Positions 58,612 through 64,000 of a DNA stretch of 64,000 nt are shown in pieces. Numbering within the stretch: the first letter of the stretch is position 1; the number at the start of each line of letters is the position of its first letter. The stretch lies in the NCBI GenBank assembly GCA_036004665.1, contig DASYRG010000042.1, forward strand, positions 8,017-72,016, written 5' to 3'. The notes under the pieces were generated by a model. It made no database searches, was not told the origin of the DNA, and was given only the letters and a program-made list of their open reading frames with translations. This stretch comes from JACQGZ01 sp036004665 (lineage in GTDB: Bacteria; Sysuimicrobiota; Sysuimicrobiia; Sysuimicrobiales; Humicultoraceae). Made by a program: the position numbers and the translations under genes.

Positions 58612-59460
58612 TCAGGCGTGAAGAGTAGCCTGAATGAAGGCTTCCAGGGCGCTGGGGGCGGGGGAAGGGGTCTCCACGTACCGCTGCCAGGGCTCCCGGA
58701 CCGAGACGCCCACCTCCAGGCCCAGCGGGGGCTCCGTCCAGGGGAGCACTTCCACCTCGAGGGCCAACTCGTCGCAGTAGTCGAGAACGGCGTCCAGGAA
58801 GGCGTGCACCCGCTCGGGATCGGCGGCCGGGCCGCTCAGCGGCAGCGCCCCGCTCCTTTGATCCTGCGAGACGGCGAGAAGGGTTCTTGTCAGGCCGGCC
58901 AGGGCGGCCAGCGCCCTGATCTCGGCCCACCGGGCCTGAATGTTCTCGGCGGCGTCGGCAGCCGCCCAGCGGCTTACCTCCCGGGTCCACACCTCCAGGG
59001 TGGCCAGGCAGCTTCTCAACGCGCGGGCCAGGACACCATTGGTCCTACCGGCCCGGGTCATGAGGGCGGAGGCAGCCTCGCGTGCCTTACCAGCCTGCTC
59101 AGGGGTCGAGATCCGGGGCATGACCACGACCCGGTCAAAGAGATCTTCCACGACCAGGGTGGCGTTGGCGGGATGGTCGTAACGGTCGGCCCGTCCGGCC
59201 AGGCCGGCGGCGAGCCCACGCCGCAGCGAGGGACCGATCGACTGGAAGGCCTGAGTGAGGAGCCAGAGGGGGAGAAAGATCAGACCGATCCAGACGACGA
59301 AGAGGAAGAACCACTGCCCCGTGCCTCGCCCGGTCGCGGTCAAGAAGAGGAGGGTGAGCCCATAGCCGGCGAGGGCGCCCAGAAGCAGCCAGCGGCTGGC
59401 GGCCCGGCGGGCCCGCCTCTCACCCAGCCGCGACAGCCAGAACCGGACGGACACAACCAT
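58612..59460 (-). CDS. Membrane protein of unknown function
   Basis: About 282 aa. Two adjacent membrane segments near the N-terminus (WLLLGALAGYGLTLLFLTAT and WFFLFVVWIGLIFLPLWLLT), then a soluble helical domain with many Ala/Leu/Glu (ALMTRAGRTNGVLARALRS, WAEIRALAALAGLTRTLLAV). No family recognised. The ATG at 59460 follows GGAGAAGCTG and is preferred to a GTG at 59529, which would overlap the divergent promoter region. Confidence 0.72.
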   Translation of the reverse strand: MVVSVRFWLSRLGERRARRAASRWLLLGALAGYGLTLLFLTATGRGTGQWFFLFVVWIGLIFLPLWLLTQAFQSIGPSLRRGLAAGLAGRADRYDHPANATLVVEDLFDRVVVMPRISTPEQAGKAREAASALMTRAGRTNGVLARALRSCLATLEVWTREVSRWAAADAAENIQARWAEIRALAALAGLTRTLLAVSQDQRSGALPLSGPAADPERVHAFLDAVLDYCDELALEVEVLPWTEPPLGLEVGVSVREPWQRYVETPSPAPSALEAFIQATLHA

Positions 59461-59536
59461 CAGCTTCTCCGGAAACCTCCCCGGCAACCTTCTCGTGACA
59501 CTCCCGGGGTAAAGATGAAGCCAGGTCACAACAGAG

Positions 59537-60130
59537 ATGAACCCTCAGGCCGTTGCCGGAATGCTCATCGCCGCCGTTGCGGTCGCGGCCGCCCCGCTGC
59601 CGACCAGGGATTTTGCCATCGCCCACCCGTCGAGCAGCGTCGAGTTCTTCGTCAGGGACAACCGCGGCGGGTTCACCGGCCGCACGACAACGATCTCGGG
59701 GACCGTTGCGGTGCGCGAGATTGTGCGGGAGCAGGTCGAGGGCTACGCCGCGGAGGTCACGGCGCGCATCGACGCCCGGACGATCCGGACTGGGGTGGGG
59801 CTGCGCGACGGACAGATGCGCAGCGCTCAGTTCCTCAACACCGACGAGTTCCCGTTCATCACCTTTCGGGGGACGGCCACCGCGGCGGCGCCGGAGGGGA
59901 GGGGGGTCAAGGGGCTCCTGCGCGGACGGCTCACGATCAAAGAGGTCACGCGCATGGTGGAAGTGCCGCTGGAGATCACGGTGGAGGACGGGGACTACCT
60001 GGCCCGCGGGGAGGTGGTGGTGCGCATGACCGACTTTGGCCTGCCCATCCCCCGCTTCCTCATCTTCGTGGCCGAGGATCCCGTCCGCGTGAACCTGCAG
60101 ATCCGCGTGACCCGGGCTCCCCGCACCTGA
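59537..60130 (+). CDS. Exported YceI-family (polyisoprenoid-binding-like) protein
   Basis: 197 aa. Signal peptide (MNPQAVAGMLIAAVAVAAA), then a lipocalin-like YceI domain: FAIAHPSSSVEFFVRDNRGG, DARTIRTGVGLRDGQMRSAQ, FLNTDEFPFITFRG, GLLRGRLTIKEVTRMVEVPL and a final MTDFGLPIPRF strand. The fold binds amphiphilic lipids; the biological role varies. The next gene starts about 40 bp downstream. Confidence 0.93.
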   Translation: MNPQAVAGMLIAAVAVAAAPLPTRDFAIAHPSSSVEFFVRDNRGGFTGRTTTISGTVAVREIVREQVEGYAAEVTARIDARTIRTGVGLRDGQMRSAQFLNTDEFPFITFRGTATAAAPEGRGVKGLLRGRLTIKEVTRMVEVPLEITVEDGDYLARGEVVVRMTDFGLPIPRFLIFVAEDPVRVNLQIRVTRAPRT

Positions 60131-60170
60131 CGGGGGGAAGAGCGCGCCGGCATCCCGAATCACCAGAGCC

Positions 60171-61544
60171 GTGGATCCTCGCGCGTATGCCCAGGAACAC
60201 CGCGAACGGTTTCTCGACGATCTGAAATCGCTCCTCCGCATCCCCAGCGTCTCGACGCTGCCCGAGCACTATCCTGACCTGGCCCGGGCGGCGCGGTGGC
60301 TGGAGGAGCGGCTTGCCGACCTCGGACTGAAATCGCGCATCATCGAGAGCGAGACCCACCCCATCGTCTACGGGGAGTGGCTGGGGGCGCCGGGGCGCCC
60401 CACCCTGCTCTGCTACGGCCATTATGACGTCCAGCCCCCCGACCCGCTCGACGAATGGGACTCGCCTCCCTTCGACCCCCAAGTCCGCGGGGACAACCTC
60501 TACGCCCGCGGCGCCAGCGACGACAAGGGACAGCTGATGGCCGAGATCTTCGCCATTGAGTCCTGGACGCGCACGGCAGGCCGTCTGCCGGTCAACGTCA
60601 AGGTCTTCATCGAAGGGGAAGAGGAGATCGGCAGTCCCCGGATCGTCGGCTTCATCCCCAAGCACAAGAAGCTCCTCGCCGCGGACGCCTCGCTGGTCTG
60701 CGACGGCATGTTCTTCGCCCCCGAGCTCCCCGCGCTGGTCACCGGACTCCGCGGCCTGGTCTACACGGAGGTGGAGGCCTGGGGCGCCGCCAGGGACCTG
60801 CACTCGGGTCAGTACGGAGGCGCCGCGCCCAACGCGGTGGAGGCCCTCGCCCGCATCATCGCGGGGCTGAAGGACCGGCGCGGCCGCGTCACTATCCCGC
60901 GGTACTACGCCCCGGTCAAAGCCCCCTCTCCGCAGGAGCGGGAGGCCTGGGAGCGGCTGCCGTTATCTGAAGAGGATTACCTCAAAGACGTGGGCGCCGA
61001 GGCAGCGCCGGGAGAGGAAGGGTATGACCTTTTCGATCGTCTATGGGCACGCCCGACCCTGGAAGTGCACGGCATTCCCGGCGGCTTCACCGGCCCCGGA
61101 GCCAAGACGGTCATCCCCGCCCACGCCAGCGCAAAGATCAGCATGCGCCTAGTGCCCGATCAGCGCCCGAAATCGGTGCTGAAGGCATTTACGAAGAAGG
61201 TGCAGCAGCTGACCCCGCCGGGGGTCCGCACGGAGGTGCGCGTGCACTCGCTCGCCGATCCGGCGGTGGTCTCACCCGATGAGCCGGCGGTCCGGCTCGC
61301 CGCGCAGGCCCTGGAGGAGGTGATCGGCCGGGCGCCGGTCTACATCCGGGAGGGCGGCACCGTGCCAGTCGTGGCCGGGTTCGTCAACGCACTCCGGGCG
61401 CCCGCGGTGGTGATGGGGTTCGGGCTGCGCGACGACCGGCTGCACTCCCCGAACGAGAAGTTCTACCTCCCCAACTTCTACCGCGGCATCGACACGATCA
61501 TCCGCTTCCTCGAACTGGTGGGCGAGCGCGGCGTGGCGGCTTAG
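60171..61544 (+). CDS. M20 family dipeptidase
   Basis: 457 aa with M20 ligands LLCYGHYDVQPPDPLDEWDS, NLYARGASDDKGQLMAEIF, FIEGEEEIGSPRIVGFIPK and, near the end, FGLRDDRLHSPNEKF; dimerisation domain about 195-320 with GGFTGPGAKTVIPAHASAKI. Close in type to the M20 gene at 28366-29718 but not operonic with the racemase genes. Its stop overlaps the convergent ABM-like gene by 4 bp. GTG start at 60171. Confidence 0.94.
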   Translation: MDPRAYAQEHRERFLDDLKSLLRIPSVSTLPEHYPDLARAARWLEERLADLGLKSRIIESETHPIVYGEWLGAPGRPTLLCYGHYDVQPPDPLDEWDSPPFDPQVRGDNLYARGASDDKGQLMAEIFAIESWTRTAGRLPVNVKVFIEGEEEIGSPRIVGFIPKHKKLLAADASLVCDGMFFAPELPALVTGLRGLVYTEVEAWGAARDLHSGQYGGAAPNAVEALARIIAGLKDRRGRVTIPRYYAPVKAPSPQEREAWERLPLSEEDYLKDVGAEAAPGEEGYDLFDRLWARPTLEVHGIPGGFTGPGAKTVIPAHASAKISMRLVPDQRPKSVLKAFTKKVQQLTPPGVRTEVRVHSLADPAVVSPDEPAVRLAAQALEEVIGRAPVYIREGGTVPVVAGFVNALRAPAVVMGFGLRDDRLHSPNEKFYLPNFYRGIDTIIRFLELVGERGVAA

Positions 61545-61846
61545 AACCCCGCCCAGCCCGTCTCCACCCAGACCGCGATGTCCGGCTGACCCTCGAAAAG
61601 CCCAGCGATCGCCGCCCCTGGGTTGGCCGGGTGGCTCATGAATGCCTGCAGGCTCTCCAGGTTCGGCCAGCTGTCGACTGCGAGGAACTGCCGACGGTTC
61701 TGGGGATTGAGGTAGGCCGCGTGCCCCACGCTGCCGAGCGACCGCCCGATTGGTGACAGCCTGTTGAATGTTGTATCGTGCGCCTTCTGTGCCTCCTGCT
61801 CATCCTTGGCTTTCATGGTGCCGCGCACCGTCACAATGACCCGCAT
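61541..61846 (-). CDS. Small ABM/Dabb-like dimeric alpha-beta-barrel protein
   Basis: 101 aa: RVIVTVRGTMKAKDEQEAQKAHD, SLGSVGHAAYLNPQNRRQFL, AVDSWPNLESLQAFMSHP (here split: SWPNLESLQAFMSHP) and WVETGWAGF. The pattern resembles antibiotic-biosynthesis-monooxygenase-type ferredoxin-like folds. Substrate unknown. ATG 61846 has GAGGAGGGAC just upstream. It is divergent from the ECF sigma gene with 136 bp between, and may be its target. Confidence 0.8.
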   Translation of the reverse strand: MRVIVTVRGTMKAKDEQEAQKAHDTTFNRLSPIGRSLGSVGHAAYLNPQNRRQFLAVDSWPNLESLQAFMSHPANPGAAIAGLFEGQPDIAVWVETGWAGF

Positions 61847-61982
61847 TTGTCCCTCCTCGAAATGGATCTGTCTGGTATGACCGGATTGGGGATCGAAACT
61901 GTTCGCCATCCCGGCGGATCTTCGAGGAGGCGGCGCGCACAGTTTGAGCCCCGCCGGCAGTCTTATGATGAATGAGCGCTCC

Positions 61983-63005
61983 ATGAGCACCTTTGAGACG
62001 ACCACACCCACCGGCGCGGGGAGGATCGATCGGCGCGATTTCGCTGGCCAGGTCGAACGCCACCGCGGCGAGCTTCAGGTGCACTGCTATCGACTTCTCG
62101 GTTCCCTGCAGGACGCAGAGGACATGGTCCAGGAGACCTTGATGCGGGCGTGGAGAGGCCTGGAGACCTTTGAGGGACGGGCGCCACTGCGCGCCTGGCT
62201 CTACCGGATCGCGACGAATGTCTGCCTCGACGCACTCAGCCGGAAACCCCGCCGGACCCTGCCCGCATCCCTGGCGGCGCCTGCCGATCCGACGCGGGCA
62301 CCCGATCCACCACTCGCGGAGTCGCTGTGGATCGAGCCGTATCCCGATGCTCTCCTTCCGCAGGGTGACACGGATCCGGAGGTGGCCGCCGTGCGCCGCG
62401 AGGATGTGGCGCTGGCGTTCATCGCCGCCCTGCAGACTCTTCCGCCGCGCCAGCGAGCCGTGCTGATCCTGCGGGACGTGCTCGACTTCCGGGCTCGCGA
62501 AACCGCGGACCTGCTGGACCTCACTATTCCCGCCGTGACCAGCGCGCTACACCGCGCCCGCATCTCTCTGGCGCGCGCTCAGGGCGCGGGCGGCGCTCGC
62601 TCCTCCGCGGACGCCGCGATGAGCGAGCGGCAGCGCATCCTGCTGGACCGCTACGTGCGGGCGTGGCAGTCCGCCAACGTCCAGGAACTCATCGCCCTGC
62701 TGAAGGAAGAAGTGACGCTCGCCATGCCTCCTTCATCGGCATGGTACGTGGGCCGTGACGCCGTTGGGACCTTTGTCGGCTCATGGGTCTTCGATGGTGC
62801 CGGCTCGGGGCGTTGGCGCCTCGTCCCCACGCGGGCTAACGGGGGCCCCGCGTTTGGGCTCTACAGGTTGGACCCCCCAGGAGGTCACGTCCCATTTGGG
62901 ATCCAGACCATCGCGTTCGAAGGAGAGCGGGTGTCTGAAATCACGACCTTCATCATCCCCGGGCTCTTTCGGCTCTTCGCCCTGCCGGGTACGCCGCCCG
63001 CTTAG
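61983..63005 (+). CDS. ECF sigma factor with C-terminal SnoaL-like domain
   Basis: About 340 aa. Region 2: RHRGELQVHCYRLLGSLQDA and VQETLMRAWRGLETFEGRAP (here as QETLMRAW); region 4: LQTLPPRQRAVLILRDVLDF and LLDLTIPAVTSALHRAR, followed by a SnoaL-like/NTF2 domain (RYVRAWQSANVQELIALLKE onward) that regulates activity in SigJ/ECF41-ECF56 types. This type needs no separate anti-sigma factor. The start may be ATG 61968 or 61983; a TATGAT (61964-61969) sits there as a possible -10. The divergent ABM-like gene is a candidate target. Confidence 0.9.
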   Translation: MSTFETTTPTGAGRIDRRDFAGQVERHRGELQVHCYRLLGSLQDAEDMVQETLMRAWRGLETFEGRAPLRAWLYRIATNVCLDALSRKPRRTLPASLAAPADPTRAPDPPLAESLWIEPYPDALLPQGDTDPEVAAVRREDVALAFIAALQTLPPRQRAVLILRDVLDFRARETADLLDLTIPAVTSALHRARISLARAQGAGGARSSADAAMSERQRILLDRYVRAWQSANVQELIALLKEEVTLAMPPSSAWYVGRDAVGTFVGSWVFDGAGSGRWRLVPTRANGGPAFGLYRLDPPGGHVPFGIQTIAFEGERVSEITTFIIPGLFRLFALPGTPPA

Positions 63006-63018
63006 GACGTAGGCGCCC

Positions 63019-63999
63019 GTGCCGTCTATCGCCGAAACCCGCCAGGAGCTCGTCCACCTGGTGTTGCCCGAGCACGCCAACATCCAGGGGAATCTCTTCG
63101 GCGGCCGGATGATGTACTGGATCACCGCCGCCGGCACGCTGCCCGCCCTGCGCCTGGCGAGGCGCTCCGTCGTCCTGGGCAGCATGGAGGATCTCGATTT
63201 TCTCGCCCCGGTGCGGGTGGGCGACATGGTCTTCCTGCGCAGCCAGATCGAGCACGTCGGCCGCTCCTCCATGGAAGTCGGCGTGGAGGTCGAGGCGGAA
63301 AACCCGCGCACCGGTGAGCGCCGCCGGGCCACCTCCGCCCACCTGTCGATGGTGGCGGTCGACGATACCGGGTCACCCCAGCCGGTCGGGGAGACGATCC
63401 GTCCCGCCGGCGCCGACGAGAGAGCACTTGCCGCGGCGGCCAGAGCTCGCAAAGAGGCGCGCGACCGCCGCCTCGACGCCCGCGCAGAGCCGGAGACAGA
63501 AGCGCTGCCGCCCCGACCGATCGCGCCCGTGGCCGGGGCAGGACCCCGTCATGCCATCGAGGTGTCGCGGATCGTCTTTCCGGAAGACGCGGTGGCGGGG
63601 AGCAAGATGTTCGCCGGCACGCTGCTGCTGGCCGTCGACGAGGTCGCCTCCATCCTGGCCGCCCGCTACGCCCGCGGCTTTGTGGTGACGGCCTCAGTCG
63701 ACGGGTTGGACTTTCACGCGCCGATCCTGGTGGGCAACATCGTGACCTACTTGGCGGCGATCAACTTCGTGGGGCGCACCTCCCTTGAAGTGGGGGTGCG
63801 GGTGATCGCGGAGAATCCGCGGGAGGGGACGCTTCGCCATACCTGCACCGCCTACCTCACGTCCGTGCACATCGGTCCTGACGGCCGTCCTGCGGCGCTG
63901 CCGCCCCTGCTCCCCGAGACGCCCGACGAGCGGCGCCGCTGGCAGGAGGCGGAGGCCCGCCGCGCCCTCCGCCAGGCCCGCCGCGCCGCGCTGGCCTGA
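63019..63999 (+). CDS. Tandem hot-dog acyl-CoA thioesterase
   Basis: 326 aa with two hot-dog domains: first QELVHLVLPEHANIQGNLFG and GSMEDLDFLAPVRVGD (about 10-115), then a linker rich in Ala/Arg, second EVSRIVFPEDAVAGSKMFAG and SVDGLDFHAPILVGNIVTYL (about 180-290). The pattern matches cytosolic BFIT-like acyl-CoA thioesterases. The Asn/Asp catalytic residue lies in the NIQGNLFGG / AGSKMFAGT segments. GTG 63019 is used, 13 bp after the sigma gene stop. The C-terminus is Arg-rich. Confidence 0.92.
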   Translation: MPSIAETRQELVHLVLPEHANIQGNLFGGRMMYWITAAGTLPALRLARRSVVLGSMEDLDFLAPVRVGDMVFLRSQIEHVGRSSMEVGVEVEAENPRTGERRRATSAHLSMVAVDDTGSPQPVGETIRPAGADERALAAAARARKEARDRRLDARAEPETEALPPRPIAPVAGAGPRHAIEVSRIVFPEDAVAGSKMFAGTLLLAVDEVASILAARYARGFVVTASVDGLDFHAPILVGNIVTYLAAINFVGRTSLEVGVRVIAENPREGTLRHTCTAYLTSVHIGPDGRPAALPPLLPETPDERRRWQEAEARRALRQARRAALA

Positions 64000-64000
64000 G

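Noticed and set aside
1..64000. tRNA, rRNA, CRISPR arrays, transposases or prophage genes
   Set aside because: I looked on both strands for tRNA-like cloverleaves, repeat-spacer patterns and transposase or integrase motifs and saw none that I could support.

Overview
The window is 64 kb of gene-dense, GC-rich bacterial chromosome. It has no rRNA, tRNA, CRISPR array, phage or insertion sequence that I can recognise. Several features suggest a soil or subsurface lineage of the Terrabacteria type, for example Sysuimicrobiota/CSP1-3, Chloroflexota or deep Actinobacteriota: a 916-aa UPF0182 membrane protein, an L25/Ctc protein followed by Pth, a CofE-type F420 ligase, a TGS-domain GTPase of the DRG type, M20 dipeptidases and very tight gene packing. 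The placement is inference from gene content only. Packing is extreme: ATGA/GTGA start-stop overlaps are common, and convergent genes overlap by 4 to 50 bp.

The main discovery is two apparent selenoproteins, both belonging to metal(loid) detoxification families. At 2568-2966 an arsenate reductase of the thioredoxin-linked ArsC type has an in-frame TGA (2589-2591) exactly where the catalytic P-loop cysteine belongs. At 55060-55749 a MerB-like organomercurial-lyase homologue has an in-frame TGA (55513-55515) at the position of MerB Cys159. A hairpin with a GGUC-containing loop starts 10 nt downstream of that TGA. Cut at these TGAs, both genes look like broken fragments; read through, both are full length. 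The selenocysteine machinery (selA, selB, selC, selD) is not in the window, so the call rests on alignment of the TGA with catalytic residues, frame continuity and RNA hairpins.

Layout. 1-2453: the larger part of a class III adenylate cyclase/AAA ATPase/TPR protein, running off the left edge. 2568-4440: ArsC(Sec) and two methyltransferases. 4575-6590: rplY/ctc, pth and a molybdopterin oxidoreductase. 6600-10747: GNAT, serine beta-lactamase-like hydrolase, MFS exporter, SRPBCC, HIT. 10753-14336: a four-gene minus-strand operon (methyltransferase, FAD oxidoreductase, SRPBCC, FabF-like ketosynthase) that resembles a minimal polyketide or fatty-acid-derived biosynthetic cluster. 14394-18035: AMIN/phosphodiester glycosidase and small exported proteins. 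Between them lies a 632-bp non-coding stretch with small-ORF and attenuator-like signals. 18089-23050: membrane phosphodiesterase, DUF59, UPF0182. 23050-29718: matrixin-like protease, C45 acyltransferase-like hydrolase, GNATs, MenC/NSAR-like racemase, COG3375-type acetyltransferase and an M20 peptidase. The last three fit the N-succinylamino-acid racemase pathway. 29740-36454: AMIN/stalk-like protein, nicotinate phosphoribosyltransferase, CorA, MBL hydrolase, peroxiredoxin, DinB, SDR. 36647-38889: BMP-type binding protein coupled to a Rieske oxygenase. 38855-45971: AlkZ-like protein, rubredoxin-like protein, an M16 peptidase pair (one active, one without the zinc motif), CofE, an enolase-superfamily enzyme and an unusual P-loop/deoxyribosyltransferase-like fusion. 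46015-52040: frameshifted beta-propeller gene, SIMPL protein, MFS, TGS GTPase and a glycosidase whose 3' end lies inside a duplicated piece of the GTPase gene. 52059-63999: VOC protein, adenine deaminase, MBL + MerB-like(Sec) + wHTH operon, PepA, ornithine cyclodeaminase family, YceI, M20, ABM-like monooxygenase, ECF sigma factor with SnoaL tail, tandem hot-dog thioesterase.
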